DNA of 64,000 nt from Mesostigma viride (taxonomy: Eukaryota > Streptophyta > Mesostigmatophyceae > Mesostigmatales > Mesostigmataceae), in NCBI GenBank assembly GCA_009746045.1, contig RPFO01000310.1, positions 2,196,142 through 2,260,141 on the forward strand, in the 5' to 3' direction. Below are positions 9,084-20,580 of the stretch, in pieces. The notes under the pieces were generated by a model that saw only the letters and a list, made by a program, of their open reading frames with translations, did not search any database and had not been told where the DNA came from. Position 1 is the stretch's first letter. Each line of letters starts with the position of its first letter. The translations under genes were made by a program, and so were the position numbers.

Positions 9084-12000
9084 ATGGGAAGTGGGGACAT
9101 TGTACTCCCTGACAGGGGTAAACGTGAACAGGTGGTAATCGGGCCACATGGCCAGAGTATTTGCAAAATGTAAGTAAGCGGCCGGACACTTTTCCTCCAT
9201 CGTTCGCGCCACGGTGACTTTGACCTTGCGCACACGACGTTTTCTGAGTTGCAGCAGTTTTTGAGAAATTTTCCTTGCTGGCGCCGATTTTTCATTGCGG
9301 TTGTCTTTACTTTCTATGCAGTTAGGACTAAAGCGTGTTGTGGCCGCTCCTTGCCTGCAGATGCGTGCGTCAATTCGCGAAATATGCGTGTCCCCGCTGC
9401 AACGTCCAGTACTGCTCCCTTGCGTGCTACAAGGTATGCATGTTTATTAGATAACCGACTCACTCAGTTCGAGAGAGGATAAAGGCCTTGTTGGTTAGAT
9501 GTTAGGAATGGCCTTCAGGAAGTTGTTTATCTTACTATTTAACGTGGGCAGATAACCATTTGATCATAATATACATATTATCCTCAATTTATTAGTATTA
9601 AACTATTTGATAACGATGTAGTAGTAGTTTTTCTAATGTACGTCGCGTCAAGCGTGCTATTCGCTTAATCTCCTATGCAAATACTGTATCTGTCAGTTGT
9701 AGCACAACAGTATAGAACAGCAGTTGTAAGGTTCATAACCGGCCTGTGCACCTAGGAAATCACCATGAGCACTTGTCATCGTCAACTCTCGCGACAGTTC
9801 TTGTGATACCACATTCGTAGAGGAGGGAGAGCATTAGTTAGGGGGAGGGTCGGTGGCCCCCTCTCACCTGACATGCTCAACCATGCATATTCGAGGAGGG
9901 GGAAGAGTCCCCGGCTCCCTCGGTCCTCATATGCTCCATCAGATCCATGCACCTATCCAACAGATAGGGAAGTAGCGTGTCAGTAAGCAATTGAGCTGGC
10001 AGGCCTATTTGTCTGAGTTGAACCAGGGACAGGGTAAGGGCACGATGCATGACCTCCCAACTGTACCCCCTTCTCGGGAGACACATGACGCGTTCGCATT
10101 TTTACCCTCCCCAGTGCAGAGGCATACCGCCACCGCAGCCCACCGTCCTCCATGCTTCCACCCCATGAGGCACCTTGACCCCTGGCATCCGTACCACTGG
10201 CACCGTGCCGCGGGCACTAAAGCAGACTTACCCACGCATTCGTAGCGCTCTTTCTCAACTGAAAAAGCAATTATGCCTCTCCCTTCCCCCCATGAAAATA
10301 TTCTGTCTGATCCTAATGACCACAGCCCTGCGTTCATCGAGACCTATCCCATTCGCTTAGTCATGGTGCTTGTTTGAGTTATTTCACAGTCAAAATTTTT
10401 TTTGCCAGCATTGACGTTTGTGACTTTGTGTCATCCCCAAAACCACAGCGCCGCGTGCACCGGGGCATAATTCACCGAGGCATGTTTCACTGGCCATGTC
10501 ACACTTCAGGTTCTGCATTTCATGACAGGTTCGTTTCCCTGTGCACTGCCCTCTCCCAACCCCAGAACCACAGCGCCGCGTGCACCGAGGCCTTCTCCCG
10601 CCGCCAGCTGGCCGAGGAGATGCGGGGAACAACCGCGGAGCCGGAGACGCGGCGCAGGATGATGGCCGTGCTGCAGCGGGTGGCGGCACGGGGGGACGAT
10701 GATCCTTTGGCCCTGGCCAGGGACATCGGGCCAGGCCTCTATGTGGACAGGAGTGCTGGCGGCGCCACGGAGATGGGGTTGGATGGGAATGGAGGCGTGG
10801 AAAAGGGCTTGGCCAGGGGAAGGGGGGGAGGAGGATCCGGTGCAGGTGGCAGCAGACACGGGGGTGGGGAACATGTTGTGGTGGGTATTGGGGGGGTAAG
10901 ATACGGCGGGAAAACGGTGGAATTGGAAGGGGAGGGAGAGGAGGAGGGGACATCTGACAGCAGCGACGACGAGGAAGGCGAGGGGGGCGCCACAGAGGAT
11001 GAACAAATGGCCGGTGTACTAGGTGGGCCGCAGTTTTTTAATGTGCCGTGTGTCAGGCGCAGGCATCATCTGTGTAGTTCACGTCAGCTGCCCTGATGCC
11101 ACATTCAATATTACGGCGTATGCGTTATTATGCCGTTGGTTACTTTATCAGTGTTACTGGGATGCTAGGTAGCCGCTAGCATGCGGCACGTGTTGTTGCT
11201 GTTTGGCTGGGGGTAGGGGATAGGGGATCGCGTGCGCGTGGCTTGATGTGGCACGTGTTGTTGCTGTTTGGCTGCGGGTAGCCAATACACCCCCCCTTTG
11301 ACGTTTAAGATTCTCAGGTTTAAGATCACGAGACCCTGGATTTTGAAATTTCAGGTTTAAGACCGCAGGGCTGGTTTTGGGCAATACGGTCTTAAAGTTG
11401 GTACAAAAAGCTGCCAAGTTCCGGCCAGTGCCCAGTGTACAGACCACGAGCATCCGTATTGATATTTTTTTTATTATTTATTCCAGATAAATAGGTGTAC
11501 GTTTATTCCAAATACATCCAATAGTTAATCCCTGCTAAGCCTTTTTTTCATTATTTATTAAGTGCATTCGCTAAGCACTAACTTCCACTCATGTATCAAA
11601 TGGCGGGCTCCGGCGGGGCGCGCCGCGGCGCGGCGCCCCCTCAGGTTTAAGGTCAACTCAGGTTTAAGATCGTCAACCCTGGATTTGATTTTAGGTTTAA
11701 GACTGCAGCCCTGGGTTGGCCAGACCCCCGTCTTAAACATGGGGGGGGGGGTGTAGTGGGCACCTGATCCTGTTTGCTGATGCTGTGACATGGTTGCGGG
11801 GCTGGCGGGTCGTGGAGAATGGGGAACGGATACCAGGTACCAGGTAGCGGGTGGCATTGTGATTTGTGAGTGCTTTCCCCCCCCTTGTAGACAGGTCCCT
11901 CTTGTAGATGGGTGTGTGGCAGAGAGAGCTTGGTAGCACCATGGGATAAGGCAGTTTACAGTATCCAATCTAGGCTAGAATGTACTCCTATAGTTTACTA

Positions 12001-14239
12001 TTTAGCGAATTGTAAAATTCCATGCTATAATTCATTGCTGCCATGGGGCCTGAAGCCATGCTAGGATGACGTGTGTAATGTGTTATGCTTACCACCGACG
12101 CAGCTGCCGTATCTCGTGCCTCTGGGTTGTTCCATCCTTGTACTACCAGATCCTGCCCCTGCCTCTGTCCTGGTGAGAGACCGCAGGATATCTTTGTTTG
12201 ATGCACATTTGAAGCTCCCATGCGTACGTTGGAAACTCCCATGCATGATGCTGGTAGCCAAATCATTCTGCAAGCCAGGATTTTAATGTGCTGCGCGTAT
12301 TTCATCAAAGTGGTAAGCCTCTGTTCATCTTACGCTGATGCCTCAACTCTTTTCGCCGACCGGGCTGAGGTAATACCATCAGCTAGGCCATGCTGTCTAT
12401 ATTACGGATGCAGCAACTGTGGCATGCACCGTTCTGGGATGTGACAAGAATGTCTCGCCTTGGTAAAACTGATACTTTCTCGCCTGTGTCAAACGTCCTT
12501 TCTCAAACCCTCAGTTGGAGCCCCTTCGGTCATCCTCCCTCCGCCCTCCTCACTCCACCCCTCCTCTCTCACCCCTCATCGCGTGCCTTCCGTAACACCT
12601 TATCCTGCTGCCCTGCCATCCATCCCCCCCCCCCCCCCCCCCGCCACTAGACCCCCGCCAGCTGTCGCCCGAGGATCTCCGTCGGTTCCACGCGGCGGCC
12701 GCAACAGGGCAGCTGAGCCACCTGGTCATGCCCTGGGAGCCCTGGTGGCTGCGCGAGGATGCCCGTACACTGGCCCTGGACACTCGGGGCCAGCCGCTGG
12801 TGCAAGCAGTGCTGGTCGGTGAGGGAGGAAGGGACTCTCTCTCTAACGTGGGCCCAACTTTGAGGCCAGCTGATGGCAAGGACAGGGGGGGGAAAGCGGT
12901 GGGTTTAGCCCTGAGGACAGCTGATTGCGGTGAGGCCTCCATGGAGATCATGGATGGAGGGAAGGAAAGCACCAAAGGAGGGAAGGAATTCGGGAACGGG
13001 GGGGAGGAAGTAGGGAAAGGGGGGGAGGACATTGTGTTTATAGGCGCTGATGAGGGCGAAGGTGATGATGGCGAAGGGGAAGGTTTGACTGATGGCATTC
13101 CTCCCCCACCATCGACACCGCTACCCCCCCTGTCCACCCTGTCCTCCGTGGCCCCCTCCCCGGCCCTCCCCTACCACTTGCTCGATGTCCTATATTCCTA
13201 CTGCCTCGTTCTGCGGCTGTTTAATGGGGACTGGCACGCCGACCCCCTGGACGCCGCGTCGCTGATGCTGGAGCTGTCCACGTGCCTCGCTGCCGCCGCC
13301 GCCATCGCGGCCAGGCCGCCGGCATCCGATGCCAAGTCGGCATCGCCACCATCCGGCGCTGTCGCGGCTGCCGGCCAGGAATCCGCGCAAGCCGCTTCCT
13401 GCGGAGATGGAGAAGCAAAGACAGCTGGTGCCGCGGTGGCCATGGCACAACAAGGCGGTGTCTCGTCAGAGGCGGCGGCGGCAAGCGCCACTAGTAACAC
13501 GGACCAGGCAGGGGTAGCAGTTACGTCTGCCAGCAATAAGAGGCCTCCTCTTTCATCGTCTCTTTCCCCTCCTCCTCCTTCTTCTCCTTCTCCTTCTTCT
13601 TCTTCTTTTTCTTTTTCTTCTTCTCTTTCTGCGGCACCTGAGCCAGTGAACGCACTACTAGAGCTCGTTGATGCTCGTTCCGCCCTCTCTCGCTGTGTCC
13701 AGCTGGCGTGCAGCCCTCGACTGGCCGTTAACATCGGCGGGGGTGTCGGCTTTGCCAGGGATGTCATCGTTGCCGACGTGGCCGCGTTGCTGGGGGCCGG
13801 GCGGCCCGCCGTGTTGTGCGCCCTGGCAGATGTGGGGCGGCTGTTAGAAGCGGGAGTAAAGGCGTGCGCCACGGGCGGGGATCGGCTTGCATGTCCGCAG
13901 GATACCGCTGCACAGGGTGTTGCAGCAACACCTGCGCAGCTGGAAAACATACCAGGGGCGTCATCTGCCAGGAGTAAACCTGCTAGTCAGTCAAAGAGTG
14001 GGAAGGTATCGAATGGGACTAGGGGGCGGTCTGATAAGCATGTGTTGAATGGGGTGGGCACGGATGGGAGTAGGCAGCAGGGTCGGGCAGGGCAGGGACG
14101 CCTGGGCAAGGGCCTGAGGGCGGCAGGGAGGAAGGTCTGGTATCTGCTGTGCTGGGCCAACGAGCAGGCCAGCAAAGGCTTTAGCAGCCTCCAGCTGGCA
14201 CTGGATGGCTGGCTGGAGGCAGAGAAACGTTGCTTGTAA
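9084..14239 (+). CDS. ZNHIT2: Zinc finger HIT domain protein ZNHIT2
   Basis: ZNHIT2 binds the R2TP/PAQosome chaperone complex and aids U5 snRNP assembly in animals. Four exons with matching phases: 9084-9169, 9361-9433, 10566-11022 and 12651-14239, 734 residues. The zf-HIT finger is split over exons 1-3: SICK closes exon 1, ICVRQFAKYACPRCNVQYC continues in exon 2, and NHSAAC opens exon 3, giving all Cys/His ligands in correct spacing. Next comes FSRRQLAEEMRG with RRRMMAVLQRVA, and exon 4 opens QLSPEDLRRFHAAAATGQL then MPWEPWW, both family hallmarks. Exon 4 also holds long Gly, Glu, Ser and Pro tracts that make it larger than the roughly 400-residue human protein. The C-terminus has KVWYLLCWANEQ. 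ATG 9084 was chosen because it is the nearest in-frame ATG giving a complete finger. Confidence 0.92.
9434..10565 (+). other. ZNHIT2 intron 2 with a decoy acceptor copy
   Basis: Intron between exon 2 (donor aag/gtatgc) and exon 3 (acceptor ccccag/aaccac). A copy of the exon 3 start, aaccacagcgccgcgtgcac, occurs at 10441-10460 preceded by ccccaa instead of cccag, about 125 bp before the true site. Nothing else is recognised. Confidence 0.7.
11288..11753. mobile_element. Putative mariner/Stowaway-like MITE in ZNHIT2 intron 3
   Basis: The element starts CACCCCCCCTTTGACGTTTA and its other end, reverse complemented, starts CACCCCCCCCCCC followed by ATGTTTAAGAC. Both ends are bordered by TA (11286-11287 and 11754-11755), the Tc1/mariner target duplication. 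The two halves also share repeated aggtttaaga blocks (11310-11370 and 11640-11705). There is no coding capacity. Inverted-repeat identity is imperfect and the G/C runs reduce certainty. Confidence 0.6.
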
Positions 14240-14281
14240 GACAGCCCCCAACAAATACCGATGATAATTTATGAACTTATC

Positions 14282-14321
14282 ATTAATTAATTAATTAATT
14301 AATTAATTAATTAATTAATTA
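14282..14321. repeat. (TTAA)n microsatellite
   Basis: About ten perfect TTAA/ATTA units directly after the ZNHIT2 stop codon region. The same tetranucleotide forms the tail of LINE 3' ends elsewhere in the window (16655-16665, 44887-44971, 47070-47085), so this may be a LINE tail. The adjacent block (cgtgctcc ... gagtcacggagc, 14325-14352) has an inverted counterpart at 42521-42560. Confidence 0.8.
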
Positions 14322-14365
14322 GACTCGTGCTCCCGTTGGGGAGTCACGGAGCATTAATTAACCCC

Positions 14366-15626
14366 GATGGATGGATGGATGGATGGATGGATGGATGGAT
14401 GGATGGATGGATGGATGGATGGATGGATGGATGGATGGATGGATGGATGGATGGATGGATGGATGGATGGATGGATGGATGGATGGATGGATGGATGGAT
14501 GGATGGATGGATGGATGGATGGATGGATGGATGGATGGATGGATGGATGGATGGATGGATGGATGGATGGATGGATGGATGGATGGATGGATGGATGGAT
14601 GGATGGATGGATGGATGGATGGATGGATGGATGGATGGATGGATGGATGGATGGATGGATGGATGGATGGATGGATGGATGGATGGATGGATGGATGGAT
14701 GGATGGATGGATGGATGGATGGATGGATGGATGGATGGATGGATGGATGGATGGATGGATGGATGGATGGATGGATGGATGGATGGATGGATGGATGGAT
14801 GGATGGATGGATGGATGGATGGATGGATGGATGGATGGATGGATGGATGGATGGATGGATGGATGGATGGATGGATGGATGGATGGATGGATGGATGGAT
14901 GGATGGATGGATGGATGGATGGATGGATGGATGGATGGATGGATGGATGGATGGATGGATGGATGGATGGATGGATGGATGGATGGATGGATGGATGGAT
15001 GGATGGATGGATGGATGGATGGATGGATGGATGGATGGATGGATGGATGGATGGATGGATGGATGGATGGATGGATGGATGGATGGATGGATGGATGGAT
15101 GGATGGATGGATGGATGGATGGATGGATGGATGGATGGATGGATGGATGGATGGATGGATGGATGGATGGATGGATGGATGGATGGATGGATGGATGGAT
15201 GGATGGATGGATGGATGGATGGATGGATGGATGGATGGATGGATGGATGGATGGATGGATGGATGGATGGATGGATGGATGGATGGATGGATGGATGGAT
15301 GGATGGATGGATGGATGGATGGATGGATGGATGGATGGATGGATGGATGGATGGATGGATGGATGGATGGATGGATGGATGGATGGATGGATGGATGGAT
15401 GGATGGATGGATGGATGGATGGATGGATGGATGGATGGATGGATGGATGGATGGATGGATGGATGGATGGATGGATGGATGGATGGATGGATGGATGGAT
15501 GGATGGATGGATGGATGGATGGATGGATGGATGGATGGATGGATGGATGGATGGATGGATGGATGGATGGATGGATGGATGGATGGATGGATGGATGGAT
15601 GGATGGATGGATGGATGGATGGATGG
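14366..15626. repeat. Perfect (GATG)n microsatellite, about 315 units, 1.26 kb
   Basis: Uninterrupted GATG tetranucleotide from 14366 to 15626; every 60-base row is identical, so no substitution or phase change is visible. It is open in all frames on the plus strand and in minus frames (MDGW and HPSI repeats); these are not genes. It follows a TTAA-rich segment resembling a LINE tail. Confidence 0.98.
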
Positions 15627-15729
15627 GTGCAAACAGTCCTACCGGTCTAATCTATCTACATCAGCTACCTACGACATCTATCTAACAGCATTCTAACTAC
15701 AACATCTATCTAGACAGCCTCACGCTGCC

Positions 15730-15867
15730 CTAGGGGAGCTGTCTGGCGTGCCTCCCGCGGGTTTGCACACGCGGGCGCTTCCCCACAGGGGGGGGCTCGT
15801 TGTCCTCTACGACCTGGGCCCACTTGGCCTTGTCCATCATCTTCGTCCAAATCACGGAGAGGTGCAT
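15730..15867 (-). CDS. Small hypothetical ORF or stranded C-terminal exon
   Basis: A 45-codon minus-strand frame reads from an ATG at 15867 to TAG at 15732-15730. Its middle, KWAQVVEDNEPPPVGKRPR, has the charged composition of real coding sequence and ends with a basic RGRHARQLP. I do not recognise the product. It could be the last exon of a gene whose upstream part was disrupted by the surrounding LINE pieces, or a transposon fragment. Confidence that it is expressed is low. Confidence 0.2.
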   Translation of the reverse strand: MHLSVIWTKMMDKAKWAQVVEDNEPPPVGKRPRVQTRGRHARQLP

Positions 15868-16199
15868 ATTATTTGGTAGTTGTGTGTATGCTGTTCACGT
15901 GCAAGTTGCCAATCATGCAATTGAAGCACTAAGCCACACACTCCTTTTATTGTGCAAGTCTAGCCCGGCCCGCATTGTACAGTGTTGGCTATAATTATAC
16001 TGACTTCATTTGCCAATGAAAGCACAACCATGACAGTCTGCATCTGGCCGGCCGGGTCCACATTATGTATGCGAATGTTTACCGTGTAACTGTTTACCGC
16101 GCTTAAATTACTCCAAATTGCTGCCATGGCTAGCGAAATCCAGTTTGGCTCCTCGTGAGAAGGTATGGGCAGGGTACGGCTGCTCGCCATGCATGATCG
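15868..16199. other. Intergenic, no feature recognised
   Basis: Non-coding stretch leading into the LINE fragments. No ORF with domain character, RNA gene or clear repeat was seen. Confidence 0.4.
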
Positions 16200-16219
16200 A
16201 TGCAACCCGGCCCAACGTA

Positions 16220-16650
16220 CCCGGGTCCGGAGCAACCCTGCCCTACCCGGGATCGTCGAGCATGGCCTGTTCAAGGTCGTCATTCTGACGATCCTGACCT
16301 ACGGCGCCGCGAGACGTGGACGCTGACGCAGGAGCTGGAGAAAGGACGCGACGGCAAAGTCACCAAGATGCTGGGCAAGGCACTTAATATCCCCTTTGGT
16401 TTGCACATTAGCAATGAGGATTTGTACGCTGATTTACCATACGCTTCCCATAATATTAGGCACAGGCGCCTGCCAGGCCTAGCCGGGCACCTCGCACGCA
16501 CAGATCAGATAGACACTATGGATAGCTCAGCAGGCACCAAGCCCGCCCAACCTGCATGGGCGTTTTGTTCTCACATGCGTGTGGCGTGTCCCAGGCCGAG
16601 CGCGGCCGGGGCGCCATGCACCCGTGGACTTTCCGGGATAGACTACTGAG
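16220..16650 (+). mobile_element. LINE 3' fragment, C-terminal part of RT ORF (copy a)
   Basis: Translation in a broken frame shows the LINE RT C-terminal pattern: VVILTILTYGA with WTLTQELE, then ALNIPFGLHISNEDLYADLP and RHRRL with GHLARTDQ. This resembles the conserved end of CR1/L2/RTE-type polyproteins after the RT domain. It is a short, frameshifted relic, closely related to the copies at 16663-17340, 17315-17614 and 44210-44880. Confidence 0.75.
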
Positions 16651-16662
16651 GCATTATTAATT

Positions 16663-17340
16663 AATTAATAGACACGTGACTGCATGCGTCACGTGAGCAT
16701 AAGTCCTCAGTGGGAGGGGAACATGGGATGGAATGGATGGTGTAAGCTATCTAGGTCCTAGTTACAGGGGTGTGGGCACCGCGGCCCGAATCGCTATGAA
16801 TGCCATACACGGTCACACGCGGAGCCGCCCCCACAGACTTGGGGATGGTCTCCTTCATCACTACTTGCATGCCCTATCCTTGCACACCATCTGCCTCCAT
16901 ATTACAGACAAACCAGGAGGCTGCCCGGGTGCATGTGAGCCCGTCACGTCTAGTGTAGCTCATGTCCATGCCGAGTCTATCACGAAAAGTCCACGGGTGG
17001 CGGCCCTGCCGCGCGCGGCCTGGGGCACGCCAGGTGAGGACATATTGCCCAGGCTGGGCGGGCTTGGTGCCAGCTAGTCTATCTGATGCATGTATCTAGC
17101 TGATCTGTGCGGGCCAGGTGCCCGGCTAGGCCCAGGCGCCTGTGCCTAATAATGTGGGAAACATAGGGCAAATCAGCGTACAAATCCTCATTACTAATGT
17201 GCAAACCAAAGGGGATGTTAAGGGCCTTGCGCAGCATCTGGGTGACGGTGCCGTCGAGTCGTTGCTCCAGCTCCTGCGTCAGTGTCCAGGTCTCGGCGCC
17301 GTAGGTCAGGAGGCATGGATATGTGTTACCCACGTTGCAA
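16663..17340 (-). mobile_element. LINE 3' fragment in inverted orientation (copy b)
   Basis: Reading on the minus strand from 17333, an open frame runs LTYGAETWTLTQELEQRLDG, then MLRKALNIPFGLHISNEDLY, then RHRRLGLAGHLARTDQLD, the same polyprotein end as copy a but less damaged. Its 3' UTR continues to a terminal hairpin (gcgtcacgtgagc region, 16670-16700) and a short TTAA tail at 16655-16668. The minus orientation next to plus-strand copies a and c forms inverted junctions. Confidence 0.8.
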
Positions 17341-17614
17341 TGGGCTCACGCCAGGACCAGTTGCCCCCTGGCATGTCTGTCATCTGGAGGCAGATGGTTT
17401 GCAAGGATTGGTGGCAGGTAGTAATGAAGGAGACCACCCCCAAGCCAGTGGGGGCTCCGCGTGTGACCAAGTTTGGCATTCACAGTGATTTGGGCCGTGG
17501 TGCCCACAACCCTGTAACTTAGTAGGTCTTAGATAGCTAGATCCTATCCGGCCCATCTCATCCCATCCCACTCGACTGTACTGATCGAGGACTTATGCTC
17601 ACGTAACGCTGTAT
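17315..17614 (+). mobile_element. LINE 3' UTR fragment (copy c)
   Basis: Plus-strand counterpart of the 3' region seen in copy b: the block from ggatatgtgttaccc through gggggctccgcgtgtgacca to gaggacttatgctcacgta matches, in order, 44655-44880 and 47270-47560. It abuts the minus-strand copy b head to head at about 17315-17333 and is cut at 17614 by the hAT element. Confidence 0.75.
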
Positions 17615-17622
17615 GATGGCGC

Positions 17623-19171
17623 CAGTGTACAGGCATACGGCGTATAATACGCCGTACGATGCGTATTATACGCCATACGCAAGATTTTAGGGGGAAAAAT
17701 GTGCACGGCGTATTTTTTGCGTATTTTTTGCGTACTGCGTATTTTTTGCGTATTTTTTGCGTATTTTTTTGCGAATGAACCGCGTTCGAAGTAGGTTCTG
17801 GCATCATTTTGGACGGCACGTGGAGCCGGAACTAGACCGTATGTCGGTGACCTGTAAATCCGCGACAAATAAACGACATGCCGAGGTGCCAAGCTGGCCG
17901 TGCATGTACGACTGTACGTGCATTGCTGCAGATTGCTGCGTGTCGGACTAGGGTCTAGGAGACGAAGGACGAGGAAATTAGGTGACGAAGTTATTTTGTC
18001 TGCCAACAAGGGCGCACATCTGGCACCTAACATTTAATCGTAGCACAATTGACATCCAGGCACCATGGCTAGCGACGGTGATGGTGTGGGTCTATGGAAC
18101 ACGATGATGATGGGGCCGACGAGATGCAGGCCGTATTCGAGACTGTCTGGACACATATTGTGAAAGAACAGACTCTCAACAAGAAAGGGCAGCCGACAGA
18201 CCTGTAACTACAAGCTGAGCAGTGACGTGCACACTTTTGGATGCGAAATTCTCGGGTGCCACCACCCGAGCAAGGCTAGCACCCGCCATATCATGCCTGG
18301 GCATAGGGCATATCAGAATATCATGCCTGGGCGCCACGTATGGAAGGAGGCAAGAGTGAGCGAGTGCAAGAGGCCGCCGGAGGCATTACGTTGCTGGCTG
18401 CGGGGTATTTGGTGTGACTCGCGATGCACATAGATGCCTTATTTAGCCATGCAGGCTGCTGCTAGCCAGCCACCGTACTGCATATGTGTTAATGGTTTAG
18501 GGAAGCTGGGTCAGGTTGCTGGCATGCATGGTATCCTGCACGCTAGCCACATTGTTGGCAGCCCGTATGGATTCTTGCTTCATGTAGATCAATATTGCAT
18601 GGTGGCCTAGTACCACGAGTAGTAGGCAAGATGTCTGTTTCTGGCACAATGTCTTATTACTTTTGGCAAGTTGGCCAACTGACCGTGTGCCCTATTTCAG
18701 TCCTAGTATGTAGCAATTCCATGCTGCCAGAGATGACGTGGTTATAAGTTCAACATACAGTAATGGTGGCAGCAATCTGTATACCTCTGCAAGTGTCATT
18801 GCGCATGCATATCTACTTGTGTTATTGTCCTTTTCAGGTGTGCACTGATTCAGTGCATGCAACTTCGTTATGGTGTGCTTTTAAGAGACTTAATAATTAA
18901 ACAGGACAATGCTTGTACCAGTTGTTGAGCAGCAACGGTAATGCCAATGTCATGAGATGATGTGTCACACATAGGCATGTGGTGCATTGCAAGAACACAA
19001 AGAAAACATGCCTGATTGGTCAGAATGTTGAGGAACCCCCTGAACCATTCAAAAAACAGCATTTTCAAGAGTCACCGTACCATTTGCGTATAATACCCCG
19101 TACGAGCGTATTATACCCAATACCCATGGGCCCCGTACGATTGCGTACGTATTGCGTATGCCTGTACACTG
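17623..19171. mobile_element. Non-autonomous hAT element with TATACG palindromic ends, 1.55 kb
   Basis: Terminal inverted repeats CAGTGTACAGGCATACG (17 bp, perfect) start at 17623 and end at 19171, flanked by the exact 8-bp duplication gatggcgc (17615-17622 and 19172-19179). A CAGTG terminus with 8-bp duplication is diagnostic of hAT. Both ends contain many cgtataatacg-like palindromes. Inside there is no full transposase. A short frame at about 18098-18208 (DEMQAVFETVWTHIVKEQ) faintly resembles the start of a BED-type finger and may be a transposase relic. Confidence 0.93.
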
Positions 19172-20580
19172 GATGGCGCTGAGGTCGGCACTTTGGTTCT
19201 GGATACCGGAGTGTTTGACCCGCCCACGGTGTGCTCTGACCACCGGAACTAATTGGTGCGTGCGACCCTTCGGCTCCGGTTCCAGGCCCCCATGCAAGCG
19301 CGCCGCACCCAAGTGGTCTGCCCTGACTGGACTGCGCTACGCCGGTCAGTCCGCGGGCCGGGATCCCGAGGACTGGATGGACGCCGACGTACCACGAGCG
19401 GAACCGGTGCTGGCGGGCGTACCTGGAGGCCCTAGGGGCTCAGGCTGACGTCGACGCCCTGGCCCAGGGTGCTCCCAACGCTGCCTTTTAATTTTTAATT
19501 TGCGGGCTTTGCGGCCCTTGCCCCGCTGCTGGCCGGTGGCCCGGCACCTGCCGGCCATGCCCGGGCGCCGCTGACCCGGCCCGCTCTACCCGCAGGACAA
19601 CCAAGGCCTCCTGGCCGCCCACCGCCTCAATCGTAACTGGGACCTGCTGCTGAAACCGGTGCTCAAGGCCACCCTTGTGGAGGCCTGCGCATGCACGAGT
19701 GCGGCTCAGGACGCAGAGGCGGCCCAGTGCATCGGATGCCAAGGCCTGCCATCGAAGCTCGCAAACAGGACAAGGAAATGTGGTACCACCTTGACTGGCT
19801 CGGCGGCCGGCGGCAGCGCACCCCTGTGGAGCACACGGGGGACGGCGCGGCGCCGGTCAGCCTTGACCGCTGGCCGGTTCGGGCCCACGTACAACGTTTC
19901 CTTGACGGGCGGGGCTCGCTTCCCCCCCCCCCCCGCCGCTTCACCCCGAGACGGCCGCCCGCCGTCTTGTTGTTCAATGCTGGACCCCCCCCGCCGCCCG
20001 CGGCGCCTCAATCCTCAGCCGCGGACTACCAAGTCCCCGCCTTGAAGGAGAGCTGCCTTGCCACCAACGACATGGATCGTCCACCCCTTCACTCTGGAGG
20101 AATTGCATGGGTAACTCCACGGTGCCCTTGCGGCTCGCTTGCGGTACGATGCGGCGGTTGGTCAGGCCGACCTCCTGTCGGCCGCGAGCTGCATGCTCAA
20201 GACCCCTGACCTGGCAGTGCGGGAGCTTCTGCAACCGTGTTCTGCTCTCTGATGAGCCTCCGCCTCATGCTGAGTGGCAGACGGCCATCCGAGTCATGCT
20301 GTACAAGAAGGGTTCTGTGCTGACCACGGTAACTATCGGGGTGTCTGCCTCCCTGGAGTCGAGCGCCGCGCTGAAGGTTTTCATGCGCATGATGCTGCAC
20401 AGGCTCCGCGCTGCGCTGGACCCACACCTGCATGGGTGAGTCTCATGGATGGGTTTACGTAGTGGCCGCAACACTGTCATGGCTGTGTTTGTCGCGCGCT
20501 GGCTGGTGGAGGAGGTGCGTCGCATTTGCCCTGATGGTTTTCCGCTGAGTGCGAGGGAGGGGGTGAATGGATGAATTAAG
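19172..20580 (+). mobile_element. Decayed APE-type LINE: endonuclease end and RT fragments
   Basis: Frames are broken, but the order is LINE-like. At 19228-19320 there is an endonuclease C-terminus (SDHR, stop, then TLRLRFQAPMQARRTQ and CPDWTALR). At 20270-20330 the RT start appears as W-x5-IRVMLYKKGSVLDHGNYRGV over two frames. Then FMRMMLHRLRAALDPHL follows, and at 20448-20540 GLRSGRNTVMAVFVARWLVE, the RT palm region. The YxDD part is absent. No continuous ORF remains. Confidence 0.65.

Noticed and set aside
8976-9233. 85-codon minus-strand ORF with protein-like composition
   Set aside because: It overlaps ZNHIT2 exon 1, which is supported by a complete zinc finger and matching splice phases; its upstream start is GTG.
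13198-13950. 250-codon minus-strand ORF
   Set aside because: Antisense shadow of ZNHIT2 exon 4.
14327-15696. ORFs of 424-452 codons with MDGW or HPSI repeats
   Set aside because: Pure GATG microsatellite, open in several frames by composition.
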